64,000 nt of DNA. It comes from Comamonas sp. (GTDB taxonomy: Bacteria; Pseudomonadota; Gammaproteobacteria; Burkholderiales; Burkholderiaceae_C). Below, piece by piece: positions 10,543-21,019 of this stretch. Location of the stretch: the NCBI GenBank assembly GCA_031277805.1, contig JAITLR010000006.1:1-64000 (forward strand). Direction: 5' to 3'. The position numbers and the translations under genes were made by a program. A model generated the notes under the pieces. It was not told where the DNA came from, searched no databases, and saw nothing but the letters and a program-made list of their open reading frames with translations. Every line of letters begins with the position of its first letter. Position 1 is the first letter of the stretch.

Positions 10543-11691
10543 TTAGGGTTGGTACTTCCAGGTACCGTTTTCAATCTTGACCATGACCACGCCGTTCTGG
10601 ATACCCAGATGGTCCGTGGGCGACATGGTGAACACACCATGCGCGCCTGCCACGCCCTTGGTCTGCTCCAGCGCATCACGCAGGGCCGAGCGGAACTCGG
10701 GTGTGCCAGGCTGGCCCTTCTTCAGAGCCGCAGGCACGGCAGCCTCCAGCACCTTGCCGGCATCCCAGGAGTGGCCGCCAAAGGTCGCAGCGCTGCCCTT
10801 GCCGAACTTGGCTTCGTAACCGTCCACATAGGCCATGGCCGTCTTTTTCACGGGATGCGAATCCGGCAACTGATGGGCCACCAGCACAGGGCCGGCCGGC
10901 AGCAGCGTGCCTTCCACGTCCTTGCCGCCCACGCGCAGGAAGTCGGCATTGGCCACGCCGTGCGTCTGGTAGTACCTGCCTTTGTAGCCACGCTCCTTGA
11001 GCGTCTTCTCGGGCAGCGCTGCGGGAGTGCCCGAGCCAGCCACCAGCACCGCATCGGGCTTGGCACCCATGATCTTCAGTGCCTGCCCCGTCACCGAGGT
11101 GTCGGTACGAGAGAATGCCTCTGTCGCCACCAGCTTGATGCCCTTGGCTTCCGCAGCTTTCTTGAACTCCTGCAGCCAGCCTTCGCCATAGGCATCGTTG
11201 AAGCCGATGAAGCCCACGGTCTTTACACCGCTCTTGGCCATATGGTCGGCAATGGCGCCAGCCATCATGCTGTCGTTCTGAGGTACCTTGAAGACCCACT
11301 TCTTCTTGTCATCCATGGGCTCGATGATGCGCGCCGAGGCGCCCAGGGTGATCATGGGCGTCTTGCTCTCGGAGACCACATCGATCATGGCCAGCGAGTT
11401 GGGCGTGGTGCTGGAGCCGATGATGATGTCGGCCTTGTTTTCGCTGACGAGCTTGCGGGTGTTGGAGACGGCGGCCGTGGTGTCCGATGCGTCATCCAGA
11501 ATCACATAGTTGACCTTCTGGCCACCCATGGTCTGAGGCATCAGGGCCACGGTGTTCTTTTCGGGAATGCCCAACGATGCCGCAGGACCCGTGGCAGACA
11601 CCACCACCCCCACCGTGATGTCGGCCAAAGCCGTTCCCCAGACTGCAGCCAGTGCGGCAGCGACCAAGCCCAACTTTGCAATGCGCTTCAT
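10543..11691 (-). CDS. Periplasmic substrate-binding protein of branched-chain-type ABC transporter
   Basis: Signal peptide; TVGVVVSATGPAASLGIPEKNTVALMPQ; LivJ-like family. Confidence 0.9.
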   Translation of the reverse strand: MKRIAKLGLVAAALAAVWGTALADITVGVVVSATGPAASLGIPEKNTVALMPQTMGGQKVNYVILDDASDTTAAVSNTRKLVSENKADIIIGSSTTPNSLAMIDVVSESKTPMITLGASARIIEPMDDKKKWVFKVPQNDSMMAGAIADHMAKSGVKTVGFIGFNDAYGEGWLQEFKKAAEAKGIKLVATEAFSRTDTSVTGQALKIMGAKPDAVLVAGSGTPAALPEKTLKERGYKGRYYQTHGVANADFLRVGGKDVEGTLLPAGPVLVAHQLPDSHPVKKTAMAYVDGYEAKFGKGSAATFGGHSWDAGKVLEAAVPAALKKGQPGTPEFRSALRDALEQTKGVAGAHGVFTMSPTDHLGIQNGVVMVKIENGTWKYQP

Positions 11692-11826
11692 TGTTTGTCT
11701 CCTAGAAGTGGTTCACACAAAAATCCAGCTGCTACATCACTGAATGGCGGCCTGCATTCCGATGGATGGCCGCTCTTTTTTTCAATGTATTTTCGAATCC
11801 CTGGCGCGCACAATTTATCTTGGTAA

Positions 11827-12465
11827 CTATATTTGTGCCAGCATTTTTTCACTCCTGGAAGTCGGGGTTTGTACCTCCCCGATTCCTCCCATGAACAAAT
11901 CCGCCACCAGTTGCGCCATCGCTTCCTGATCCAGCGCACCGTCGGAGCGCAGCCAGGTAAACATCCAGTTCATCATGCCAAAAAGCAGCATGCTGATGGC
12001 CTTGGAAAGCCCTGCCTCATCGAGATCCGGCCGTATCTGTGCCAGCGCTCTGCTGAAGCCCGCGACCAGTGCTCGCTCCTTGTCCAGCACCTGCTGGTGA
12101 TCCTCACCCTTGAGATAGCGCACGCTTTCCGTCAGCACACGATGCGCATGCGCAGACAAGGCATATTCCTCGACGAAACGTGCAATCAGGCTGCGCAGGC
12201 GCTGCTGCGCATCAAGTCCCGGCAAGTCCCTGACTTCCTGCTCCAAAGCCTGCAACCGCGTCAGATGCGTGTCGCAGATCTCGAACAGCAGCGCGTACTT
12301 CTCGGTGAAGTAGTGATAGATGGCAGGCTTGGACAAGCCGCAGGCCTGGGCCACCTCATTCATGCTGGTAGCGGCATAGCCCTGGCGCGCAAACAGCGCT
12401 GCCGCATGTTGAAGAATGAGATCGCGCTGATCGTCATAGCCTGCGGCACGACCTCTAGCCATCAA
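11827..12465 (-). CDS. TetR family regulator (candidate PaaR-type regulator)
   Basis: N-terminal HTH ILQHAAALFARQGYAATSMNEVAQACGLSKPAIYHYFTEKYALLFEI; location directly after paaE. Confidence 0.85.
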   Translation of the reverse strand: MMARGRAAGYDDQRDLILQHAAALFARQGYAATSMNEVAQACGLSKPAIYHYFTEKYALLFEICDTHLTRLQALEQEVRDLPGLDAQQRLRSLIARFVEEYALSAHAHRVLTESVRYLKGEDHQQVLDKERALVAGFSRALAQIRPDLDEAGLSKAISMLLFGMMNWMFTWLRSDGALDQEAMAQLVADLFMGGIGEVQTPTSRSEKMLAQI

Positions 12466-12520
12466 TCTGCTCCGGGTGTTTTTTCAAGATTTTCAGCTGT
12501 CTCATTGATGCATCCTGCGG

Positions 12521-13594
12521 TTAACGCTCATCAAACGATAACAACACATGGCTGCTGAGCGGATGGCACTGGCAGGTCAGCACAAAGCCCTGAGCGACCT
12601 CCTGCGCATTCAGTGCAAAGTTGCGCTCCATCGCAACCTCGCCTTCCAGGCATTTGGCACGGCAGGTGCCGCAAACACCCGAGGTACAGGAGTACGGCAC
12701 TTCCAGTCCGGCTGCCTCTGCGGCCTGCAGCAAATTCCCGTGCGCAGATTTGAAGGGGAAGCTCCGCGTCAGTCCGTCGCGTATCAAGGTGATCTGCGCA
12801 GCCTCCACCTCCTGTACATGACGGGCAGGCGCCTGCCCGCCCGCTGAGGGCAGGACACCGAAACGCTCGATGTGAATGCGCTCCTGCGGAACCCCTGCGG
12901 CCAGCAGCGCAGCCTCCACCTCGTCATTCATCTGGTAGGGGCCACAGACAAACACGGCATCCAGTGCCTTCACGGGCACTACGGTCTCAAGCAGCTGCAT
13001 CACCTTGGCCTGATTCATGCGGCCCATATTGAGTGGGGCTTCCGTCTCCTCGCGTGAGAACACATGGTGCAACACCAGCCGTGTCAGATAGCGGTTCTTG
13101 AGGTCGTCCAGCTCCTCCTTGAACATGGTGGACTGCAGACTGCGGTTGCCATAGAGCAGCGTGAAGCTGCTGCCCGGCTCGCGTGCCAGCACGGTCTTGA
13201 TGATGGACAGAATCGGCGTGATCCCGCTGCCGCCAGCAATCGCCAGATACTGGCGCTGCGCTGCGGGTTCGACAGGAATGAAAAAGCGTCCCTGCGGTGG
13301 CATGACCTGGATCTGATCACCGGCCTTGAGCTGAGCATGCACCCAGCTGGAAAATACCCCACCGTCGACACGGCGCACCCCCACGCGCAACTGCCCGTCA
13401 TCTACCCCTGAGCAGATGGAATAGCTGCGGCGCAGGTCCTGACCATCGATCTCGGCGCGCAAGGTCAGGTACTGGCCCTGCGTGAAGGCGAACTGCTCCC
13501 GCAAATCGTCAGGCACCTCGAAGTTCACGATGGCAGCCTCTGCCGTATCGGGTTGCACGGAACGTACCGTCAAGGGGTAGAACAAGGTACTCAT
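12521..13594 (-). CDS. paaE: Phenylacetyl-CoA epoxidase reductase subunit PaaE
   Basis: Ferredoxin-NADP reductase fold (RRSYSICSG, GGSGITPILSIIKT) with C-terminal 2Fe-2S CTSGVCGTCRAKCLEG; position in paa cluster. Confidence 0.9.
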   Translation of the reverse strand: MSTLFYPLTVRSVQPDTAEAAIVNFEVPDDLREQFAFTQGQYLTLRAEIDGQDLRRSYSICSGVDDGQLRVGVRRVDGGVFSSWVHAQLKAGDQIQVMPPQGRFFIPVEPAAQRQYLAIAGGSGITPILSIIKTVLAREPGSSFTLLYGNRSLQSTMFKEELDDLKNRYLTRLVLHHVFSREETEAPLNMGRMNQAKVMQLLETVVPVKALDAVFVCGPYQMNDEVEAALLAAGVPQERIHIERFGVLPSAGGQAPARHVQEVEAAQITLIRDGLTRSFPFKSAHGNLLQAAEAAGLEVPYSCTSGVCGTCRAKCLEGEVAMERNFALNAQEVAQGFVLTCQCHPLSSHVLLSFDER

Positions 13595-13776
13595 CAGGAT
13601 GCCTCTATCGGAATTGATTTCTTGCTGGCAGCAGCAAGACTCGCTGCACGCAACAAGCACTCACAGCGCCTCTCTGAGATGCCAAGCAAGAGCCGCCGCG
13701 CAGCGATGGCATCGTCCTCCTCCCGCGAAGCGAGAGAGGAGGAAACAGCGCAGCTGTTCAGATGGTGATTCATGGC

Positions 13777-14328
13777 TTATATCGGCTTGAAATATTCAAA
13801 AGGCTCGTGGCAGCTCAGGCAACGGTACAGCGCCTTGCAGGCTGTCGATCCGTAAGCGGACAGGCGCTCGGTCTTCTCACTGCTGCAACGCGGGCAAGCC
13901 ACGGCAGCGCCACTTGCGGCGCGCTGCAACTGATACTCCTCACGAGGCACAAAGCGCAAGGTGATCGGTTCATGCTCAGGCACCGCCCCAGGTGGTGCGA
14001 TACCGTAGGCCCGCAGCTTTTCGCGCCCATCGGGCGTGATCCAGCCCGTAGTCCAGGCAGGCGCGCGCTGCAACCGCACCTGCACAGGGCCAAGACCCGC
14101 GGCCTGCAAACCATCAAGCACGCTTTTTTCTATCATTTCCGTAGCTGGACACCCCGAATAGGTGGGCGTTATCGCCACTTCCAGCACATCACCAACCTCG
14201 CTGACCGAGCGCACCATGCCCAGATCGCACAGCGTGACCACAGGCACTTCCGGGTCAGGAATCTGCGCCAGCACGGCCCAGGCCTGCTGAACGCGGGCAG
14301 AGGTGGTGACGCAGGCCGTGGCAGTCAT
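13777..14328 (-). CDS. paaD: Phenylacetyl-CoA epoxidase subunit PaaD
   Basis: DPEVPVVTLCDLGMVRSVSEVGD, TPTYSGCPATEMI, and Cys pairs CPRCSSEKTE/CKALYRCLSCHEPFEYFKPI. Confidence 0.92.
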   Translation of the reverse strand: MTATACVTTSARVQQAWAVLAQIPDPEVPVVTLCDLGMVRSVSEVGDVLEVAITPTYSGCPATEMIEKSVLDGLQAAGLGPVQVRLQRAPAWTTGWITPDGREKLRAYGIAPPGAVPEHEPITLRFVPREEYQLQRAASGAAVACPRCSSEKTERLSAYGSTACKALYRCLSCHEPFEYFKPI

Positions 14329-15095
14329 CACCAGACTCCGCCCGGATAGGCGCGCTGCAGATGCTGCATCTCGGCCAGGATGTAGCCCATATGTTCGCTG
14401 TGCATGCCGCGCTTGCCAGTGCTGATGAAGGCCGAGGCCTTGGGCACTTCCAAAGTTGCAGCATGCAGCACTGATTCCATCTGCGTTTGCCAGTGTTTTT
14501 GCAATGATCCCCAACTGGGGCCCAGGCCAGTCTGCTCGGCATGCCGATCCACGGCATCGCCGCTGAACAGTTCGGTGGCATAGCGCCACAGCGCATCTAC
14601 CGCGTCCTGGGCGCGCTGACGGGATTCCTGAGTCCCATCACCCAGGCGCACCACCCAGTCGGCAGCGTGCTGCTGGTGATAGCGAGCCTCTTTCAGCGCC
14701 TGGCCGGCAATCGCGGCCAGCTCTGCATTGCTGGACTGCAGCAACTGCTCCCACAGCAACGCCAGCAAGGTGGATGCCATGGTGTTGCGCAGCACGGTGA
14801 AGGCAAAGTCGCCGCGCGGCAGCTCGACCAGCGTCAGGTTGTAATAACGGCGCTCCTCGCGCAGAAAGGCCAGTTGGTCTTCGTCGTGGCCAGATACTTT
14901 GCCCGCCAGCGTGAGCACGGCACGGGCCTGGCCGATCAGGTCCAGCGCCATGTTCGACAGTGCAATGTCTTCTTCAAGAACAGGAGCGTGTCCCGCCCAT
15001 TCAGCAAGGCGTTGACCCAGAATCAGGCAGGTATCACCTATGCGCAGCAGATATTGCTGGGTCAGATCGTCCTGCAAGGTAATGCTGTGTTGCAT
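14328..15095 (-). CDS. paaC: Phenylacetyl-CoA epoxidase subunit PaaC
   Basis: LRIGDTCLILGQRLAEWAGHAPVLEEDIALSNMALDLIGQAR; start chosen at MQHSITLQ. Confidence 0.92.
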   Translation of the reverse strand: MQHSITLQDDLTQQYLLRIGDTCLILGQRLAEWAGHAPVLEEDIALSNMALDLIGQARAVLTLAGKVSGHDEDQLAFLREERRYYNLTLVELPRGDFAFTVLRNTMASTLLALLWEQLLQSSNAELAAIAGQALKEARYHQQHAADWVVRLGDGTQESRQRAQDAVDALWRYATELFSGDAVDRHAEQTGLGPSWGSLQKHWQTQMESVLHAATLEVPKASAFISTGKRGMHSEHMGYILAEMQHLQRAYPGGVW

Positions 15096-15105
15096 GGCTC
15101 CTTCC

Positions 15106-15414
15106 TCACATGTGGTTGACGGCCTGGGGCAGTTGATAGAACGAGGGGTGGCGGTACACCTTGTCCTGCGCGGGGTCGAAGAACATATCCTTGTCGCCGG
15201 GGTCGCTGGCCACGATCTGCGCCGATGGCACGACCCAGATGCTGGTTCCCTCCTGGCGGCGCGTATAGACATCGCGTGCCATCTGTATGGCCATGGCAGC
15301 GTCGGCCGCATGCAGGCTGCCGCAATGCTTGTGATCCAGCCCGGCCTTGCTGCGGACAAAGACCTCCCACAGCGGCCATTCGGTGCGGGAGCTGGTTTCG
15401 GAAGCTGTACTCAT
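15106..15414 (-). CDS. paaB: Phenylacetyl-CoA epoxidase subunit PaaB
   Basis: EWPLWEVFVRSKAGLDHKHCGSLHAADAAMAIQMARDVYTRR; start at MSTASETSS. Confidence 0.93.
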   Translation of the reverse strand: MSTASETSSRTEWPLWEVFVRSKAGLDHKHCGSLHAADAAMAIQMARDVYTRRQEGTSIWVVPSAQIVASDPGDKDMFFDPAQDKVYRHPSFYQLPQAVNHM

Positions 15415-15442
15415 GGTGAACTCCAATATTCGCGATAACTTT

Positions 15443-16456
15443 TCAGGCCTGCTTGCGTGCGCGCTCGCCTTGCTTGGCCGCATGCGCCAGGGCAGCTTCA
15501 CGCACCCAGGCCCCGTCCTCCCAGGCCTTGACACGTGCAGCCAGTCGCTCGCGGTTGCAGGGACCATCGCCGCCTACCACGCGCCAGAATTCGCTCCAGT
15601 CGATGGCACCGAAATCATGGTGCCCACGCTCTTCGTTCCAGCGCAGGTCGGGATCGGGCAGGCTCACGCCCAGCACTTGGGCTTGTTCCACCGTGGCATC
15701 GACAAACTTCTGGCGCAGCTCGTCATTGCTGATGCGCTTGATGCCCCAGCGCATGGACTGGGCCGTGTTCGGCGACTGGTCGTCAGGCGGGCCGAACATC
15801 ATCAAGGTGGCCCACCACCAGCGGTTCACCGCGTCCTGCACCATGTCTTTCTGCGCCTGCGTGCCCTGCTTCATCATGACCAGCAGGCTGTCGAAGCCCT
15901 GGCGCTGGTGAAAGCTCTCCTCGCGGCAGATGCGCACCATGGCGCGGGCATAGGGCGCATAGGAGCAGCGGCAGATCGGCACCTGATTCATGATGGCCGC
16001 ACCGTCGACCAGCCACCCGATCACGCCCATGTCCGCCCAGCTCAGCGTGGGGTAGTTGAAGATGGAGCTGTACTTGGCCTTGCCCTGGTGCAGAGCTTCG
16101 AACATCTGGTCGCGGCTGGTACCCAGGGTCTCGGCAGCGGCATACAGATACAGGCCGTGGCCGCCCTCGTCCTGCACCTTGGCCAGCAAGATGGCTTTGC
16201 GCTTGAGCGTTGGGGCGCGCGTGATCCAGTTGCCCTCAGGCAGCATGCCGACGATTTCCGAATGCGCATGCTGACTGATCTGGCGCAGCAAGGTCTTGCG
16301 GTAATGCTCGGGCATCCAGTCCTTGGCCTCGATGAACTCACCAGCATCGATGCGTTCGTCAAAACGGGCCTCCAGCGCCAGCTCTTCGGCGCTGCGCAGC
16401 ACCGGGGCCTCGGCCTTGCCGTCCTTGGCCATCAAATCCATGGCTTGGGTGTACAT
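15443..16456 (-). CDS. paaA: Phenylacetyl-CoA epoxidase catalytic subunit PaaA
   Basis: [40 protein letters not shown] motifs. Confidence 0.94.
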   Translation of the reverse strand: MYTQAMDLMAKDGKAEAPVLRSAEELALEARFDERIDAGEFIEAKDWMPEHYRKTLLRQISQHAHSEIVGMLPEGNWITRAPTLKRKAILLAKVQDEGGHGLYLYAAAETLGTSRDQMFEALHQGKAKYSSIFNYPTLSWADMGVIGWLVDGAAIMNQVPICRCSYAPYARAMVRICREESFHQRQGFDSLLVMMKQGTQAQKDMVQDAVNRWWWATLMMFGPPDDQSPNTAQSMRWGIKRISNDELRQKFVDATVEQAQVLGVSLPDPDLRWNEERGHHDFGAIDWSEFWRVVGGDGPCNRERLAARVKAWEDGAWVREAALAHAAKQGERARKQA

Positions 16457-16469
16457 GGCTGTACCTCCT

Positions 16470-17774
16470 TCAACGAGAACGTTTGTCGATCACGCGGCGG
16501 GCCTTGCCGACCAGCGTGCGCTCGATGGAATCGGAGCCCAGCACCTCGACCGCGGTGCTGATGCCTATCAAGGTCTTGATGCGCTGCTGCACCCAATCGG
16601 CCAATTGCTGTTTTTCCCCGGCATTGCCAGGCTGCAACTCGCAGCGCACCGCCACCTGATCCAGACTGCCGTCACGCGTAACCACGATCTGGTACTGACC
16701 GGACAGCTGTGCGTTCTGCAGCACGATCTCTTCGATCTGTGTGGGAAAGACATTGACGCCGCGAATGATGAGCATGTCGTCCGAGCGGCCCACGATCTTG
16801 CCCATGCGCCTGAAAGCGCGCGCCGTGGGCGGCAGCAACCGCGTCAGATCCCGCGTTCGGTAGCGGATGATGGGCATGGCCTCCTTGGACAGCGAGGTGA
16901 ACACCAGTTCGCCCTCGCTGCCCTCGGGCAGTACCTCGCCCGTATCGGGGTCGATGATTTCAGCCAGAAAGTGGTCTTCCCAGATCACCGGGCCATCCTT
17001 GGTTTCCACACATTCGCTGGCCACGCCGGGACCCATGACTTCGGACAGGCCGTAGATGTCCACCGCATCCAGCCCGCCCTTGGTCTCCAGTTCGTGACGC
17101 ATGGCCTCGGTCCAGGGCTCGGCGCCAAAGATACCTATGCGCAGCGAGCTTTGTTCTGGGTCCATGCCCTGGCGCTGCATCTCCTCGATGATGACCTGCA
17201 TATAGGACGGTGTGACCATGATGATGTCGGGCTTGAAATCCGAGATCAGTTGCACCTGCTTCTCGGTCTGCCCGCCCGACATGGGGATGACCGTGCAGCC
17301 GGCACGCTCGGCCCCATAGTGCGCCCCCAGGCCGCCGGTGAACAGCCCATAGCCATAGGCCACATGGATCAGGTCGCCGGCCTGGCCGCCCGCCGCGCGA
17401 ATGGAGCGCGCCACCAGGTCGGCCCAGACATCGATGTCGTTCCTCGTATATCCCACCACTGTGGGTTTGCCCGTGGTGCCGCTGGAGGCATGGATGCGGC
17501 TGATCTGCTCACGCGGGACGGCAAACATGCCAAACGGATAGTTGTCGCGCAAATCCTTCTTGGTGGTGAAGGGGAACTTGGCTATATCGGCCAGCGTCTT
17601 CAGATCAGCCGGATGCACGCCTTTGGCATCAAAGGCCTTGCGGTAATGCGGCACGTTGTCATAAGCGTGCTGCAGCGTCCAGCGCAGGCGCTGCAACTGC
17701 AGCGCCTCGATTTCATCGCGGCTGGCGGTTTCAATGGCGTCCAGCGCTTGAGCGGTGTGTTTGTGAGCATCCAT
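16470..17774 (-). CDS. paaK: Phenylacetate-CoA ligase PaaK
   Basis: [54 protein letters not shown]. Confidence 0.94.
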   Translation of the reverse strand: MDAHKHTAQALDAIETASRDEIEALQLQRLRWTLQHAYDNVPHYRKAFDAKGVHPADLKTLADIAKFPFTTKKDLRDNYPFGMFAVPREQISRIHASSGTTGKPTVVGYTRNDIDVWADLVARSIRAAGGQAGDLIHVAYGYGLFTGGLGAHYGAERAGCTVIPMSGGQTEKQVQLISDFKPDIIMVTPSYMQVIIEEMQRQGMDPEQSSLRIGIFGAEPWTEAMRHELETKGGLDAVDIYGLSEVMGPGVASECVETKDGPVIWEDHFLAEIIDPDTGEVLPEGSEGELVFTSLSKEAMPIIRYRTRDLTRLLPPTARAFRRMGKIVGRSDDMLIIRGVNVFPTQIEEIVLQNAQLSGQYQIVVTRDGSLDQVAVRCELQPGNAGEKQQLADWVQQRIKTLIGISTAVEVLGSDSIERTLVGKARRVIDKRSR

Positions 17775-17812
17775 GGTGAGGACCTTTTGATGGCTGGCGA
17801 TATCTGGCGGAA

Positions 17813-18250
17813 TCAGGCAGCTTGGGCTTGCACGACAGGCTTGCCCTTCACTGAGTAGGACTTGCCCCGGAACAGCGCAATCAGCTGTCCCTGGCGGTTG
17901 CGGATGGTCACGTCATAAACGCCTGTGCGGCCAGCCTGCGACAGCTCGCGCGCTTCGGCCACCAACACATCACCGGGTCGACCCGGCGCCACGAAGTCCA
18001 CTGACAGGCCCGATGCCACCGTCATCTCGTTGCGCGTATTGCAGGCATAGGCAAACGCCGTGTCACCCAGCGTGGTGATATAGCCGCCGTGGCAGGTGTC
18101 AAAGCCGTTGAGCATGTCGTCACGCACAGGCATCTCTATCGTGGCTTCCCCCGGCGCAATATGGGTGATGCGCATGGCCAGGCTTTGCGCGGCACGATCA
18201 CGGGCAAACATGCCATCACGTACCAGTTCTGCTGTCTGCTGAGGTGTCAT
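17813..18250 (-). CDS. paaI: Hotdog thioesterase PaaI
   Basis: MLNGFDTCHGGYITTLGDTAFAYACN; located between paaK and paaG. Confidence 0.9.
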   Translation of the reverse strand: MTPQQTAELVRDGMFARDRAAQSLAMRITHIAPGEATIEMPVRDDMLNGFDTCHGGYITTLGDTAFAYACNTRNEMTVASGLSVDFVAPGRPGDVLVAEARELSQAGRTGVYDVTIRNRQGQLIALFRGKSYSVKGKPVVQAQAA

Positions 18251-18265
18251 GGGTCGGCCTCGCTT

Positions 18266-19066
18266 TCAGCGGTCCGTGAATACGGGAGTGCGCTTGTCCA
18301 TGAAGGCCGACACCCCCTCCAGATAGTCATGGGCACAGCCCAGCTGCTTTTGCGTCTGCGCCTCCAGCGCCAGCGATTCCTCGAAGCTCAGATGCTGGGC
18401 CGCATCGATGGCATTGCGGGTAGCAATCAGCGCCTTGACGGGCATGGCAGCCAGCTTGTTCGCCATATCGGCCACCGAGAGTTCAAAGCCCGCATCCGGA
18501 AGCGCGCGCCAGATCAGACCCATGGCCTCGGCATCGTGAGCCGAAAGCTTGTCGCCCAACAGGGCCAGCCCCAGTGCTCGCTGGCGGCCCACCAGATGCG
18601 GCAGCAGCCAGGTACCGCCGCTGTCCGGCAGCAGGCCTATCCTGGTAAAGGCCTGTATGAAGCTGGCCGACTCGCAGGCCACGACCAGATCGCAGCACAG
18701 CGCGATATTGGCGCCCGCGCCGGCCGCCACACCGTTGACGGCGGCAATCACAGGCATGGGCATGGCGCGCAGCTGCTCGCACAGCGGGCGGTAGTGGCGC
18801 TCGATCAGCAAGCTCAGATCGGTAGGTGACTGACCCTCAGGCGCCGGAGCCGCCCCTTCATCAGCCAGATCCTGCCCTGCACAGAAACCGCGTCCAGCGC
18901 CCGTCAGCACAAGGCAGCGCACTCCTGAATCTGCAGCAGCCGCCTTGAGCTCCGCCAGCAGCTTCACATGCATGGCCTGCGTGAAACTGTTGAGGGCCTT
19001 GGGACGATTGAGGGTCAGCGTGCGCACCGCACCTTGCTGCCCCACCAGAACGAGGGACTCCGACAT
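18266..19066 (-). CDS. paaG: 1,2-epoxyphenylacetyl-CoA isomerase (PaaG), enoyl-CoA hydratase family
   Basis: LTGAGRGFCAGQDLADEG, PDSGGTWLLPHLVG; start at MSESLVLV. Confidence 0.88.
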   Translation of the reverse strand: MSESLVLVGQQGAVRTLTLNRPKALNSFTQAMHVKLLAELKAAAADSGVRCLVLTGAGRGFCAGQDLADEGAAPAPEGQSPTDLSLLIERHYRPLCEQLRAMPMPVIAAVNGVAAGAGANIALCCDLVVACESASFIQAFTRIGLLPDSGGTWLLPHLVGRQRALGLALLGDKLSAHDAEAMGLIWRALPDAGFELSVADMANKLAAMPVKALIATRNAIDAAQHLSFEESLALEAQTQKQLGCAHDYLEGVSAFMDKRTPVFTDR

Positions 19067-19113
19067 GCTCACTCCTGTGACAGGGTATGGCTTGTGGCAG
19101 ATCAACAAAATCT

Positions 19114-19128
19114 ACCAACCGGTCGGGA
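19114..19128. promoter_or_regulatory. Candidate PaaR-type operator, near-palindrome ACCAACCGGTCGGGA upstream of paaG
   Basis: Near-perfect inverted repeat around ACCGGT, 48 bp upstream of the chosen paaG start; similar to the ACCGACCGGTCGGT-type motifs described for TetR-type Paa regulators. Confidence 0.6.
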
Positions 19129-19253
19129 AATAGTATTCCTGCACTGATCTGCATCAAACCCGCACAAACCCCATGCTCTGTATTCACGCAAGGTGTGGAC
19201 TGCTGCTCGGGATTGCATGCAATGCGGCAGCCAGACTGGGCGACAATTGGCCC

Positions 19254-20363
19254 ATGAGTTTCGCCCCCCTGACCAATGACACCTTCCTGCGCGCCTGCCG
19301 TCGCCAGGCTACCGACTACACGCCCCTGTGGCTGATGCGCCAGGCGGGACGTTACCTGCCCGAGTACAAGGCCACCCGCGCCAAGGCCGGCAGCTTCATG
19401 GGCCTGGCCACGAATGTGGACTACGCCACCGAAGTGACACTGCAGCCGCTGGAGCGATTCCCTCTGGACGCAGCCATTCTGTTCAGTGACATCCTGACCG
19501 TGCCCGACGCCATGGGCCTGGGCCTGTCGTTTGCCGAAGGTGAAGGCCCGCGCTTTGCCAAGGTCGTGCGTGACGAAGCCGCCGTAGCCGAGCTGGCCGT
19601 GCCCGATATGGACAAGCTGCGCTATGTCTTCGACGCCGTGACCAATATCCGCAAGGAGCTCAACGGTCGTGTGCCACTGATCGGCTTCTCCGGCAGCCCC
19701 TGGACCCTGGCCTGCTACATGACCGAAGGCAAGGGCAGCGATGACTACCGCACCGTCAAGTCGCTGATGTACTCGCGCCCCGACCTGATGCACCGCATCC
19801 TGGAAGTCAATGCCGACAGCGTGGCCGTCTACCTGAACGCCCAGATCGACGCAGGCGCACAGGCTGTGATGATTTTTGACAGCTGGGGCGGCGTGCTGGC
19901 CGATGGCGCATTCCAGGAATTCAGCCTGGCCTATACCAAGCGCGTGCTGGCCCAGCTCAAGCGCACCGGCGTGGACGGCACCGACGTGCCCCGCATCGTC
20001 TTCACCAAGGGCGGTGGCATCTGGCTGCCCGACATGAAGGACATGGACTGCGAAGTCCTGGGTCTGGACTGGACTGCCAACCTGGGCAAGGCGCGCGCCA
20101 TTGTGGGCGGTGAGGTCGGCGGCCCCGGCAAGGCACTGCAGGGCAATATCGATCCCAATGTTCTGTTTGCGGCTCCCGAGCAGGTCGCCGCCCAGGCGCG
20201 TGCCGTGCTGGACAGCTTTGGCAAGCCCCACACCGACAGGAACACCACCGGCCCTACGCACATCTTCAACCTGGGCCATGGCATCAGCCAGTTCACTCCG
20301 CCCGAACATGTGGCTGCCCTGGTGGAAGCGGTGCACAGCCACTCGCGCAAACTGCGCGGCTAA
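19254..20363 (+). CDS. hemE: Uroporphyrinogen decarboxylase
   Basis: [26 protein letters not shown] and [14 protein letters not shown]; start refined to MSFAPLTND. Confidence 0.97.
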   Translation: MSFAPLTNDTFLRACRRQATDYTPLWLMRQAGRYLPEYKATRAKAGSFMGLATNVDYATEVTLQPLERFPLDAAILFSDILTVPDAMGLGLSFAEGEGPRFAKVVRDEAAVAELAVPDMDKLRYVFDAVTNIRKELNGRVPLIGFSGSPWTLACYMTEGKGSDDYRTVKSLMYSRPDLMHRILEVNADSVAVYLNAQIDAGAQAVMIFDSWGGVLADGAFQEFSLAYTKRVLAQLKRTGVDGTDVPRIVFTKGGGIWLPDMKDMDCEVLGLDWTANLGKARAIVGGEVGGPGKALQGNIDPNVLFAAPEQVAAQARAVLDSFGKPHTDRNTTGPTHIFNLGHGISQFTPPEHVAALVEAVHSHSRKLRG

Positions 20364-20575
20364 ACGCCTTTACGGCAGTCAATCCAAGGGTTAACCCCTT
20401 GATTCAACCTAGCATCAAGAATGGTTATTGAGCGACATTTGTACCAGCAGATGCCGCTCAAATTCATTCAACCCATTGATTTTCAAAAAGATTCTCAGGA
20501 ATCACAGATTTGTAGAGGCCTCTGCAGGTTTTCACATTTTTTTATTTTTTCTTTCCTGAGCAACACCTGCAGAAG

Positions 20576-20922
20576 TTATCCACATCCGAGGTGGTTCATC
20601 ATCCCTGAAAGCCACGCCACTACGTGCATTAGCGCTATTTTCTTGGCGATTTGCTCACTTTACTGAAGAATTTAAGCGCATTTAGGTCTAGGGAGCTTCG
20701 GTCTTGACAGCCCCTCGTCGCTCATTTATGCACAGATACGCACAGGCAGGTGGATAGTTTCAAGCCTGACAACCAGCCCCGCAAAGATCACGAAAAAATC
20801 AAATAAGTTATTGTTTTATTTATATTTTCAAATTCTTCTATTCGTCCCATACAAATATACAAATGCCGATTTGAAGATCCATAGCGTCTATCACTCGAAT
20901 TTCTCCCACAAAGTTATCCACA
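20576..20922. promoter_or_regulatory. DnaA-box cluster with AT-rich segment in the hemE-priA intergenic region
   Basis: Perfect TTATNCACA at 20576-20584 (TTATCCACA), 20726-20734 (TTATGCACA) and 20914-20922 (TTATCCACA); AT-rich tract about 20800-20860. Confidence 0.6.
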
Positions 20923-21019
20923 AGCCGCAAAGCCTGCAGCAGCATCAAAATCTGCTATAGATCCCATGCCGGCAGTCAGGCTGGCCGGCAAGCATTGCTC
21001 TATCCCCCTCCTTTCACCC

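Noticed and set aside
16323-17858. 511 aa plus-strand ORF
   Set aside because: Antisense to paaK, which has full catalytic motifs.
18861-20342. 493 aa minus-strand ORF
   Set aside because: Antisense to hemE; low-complexity translation.
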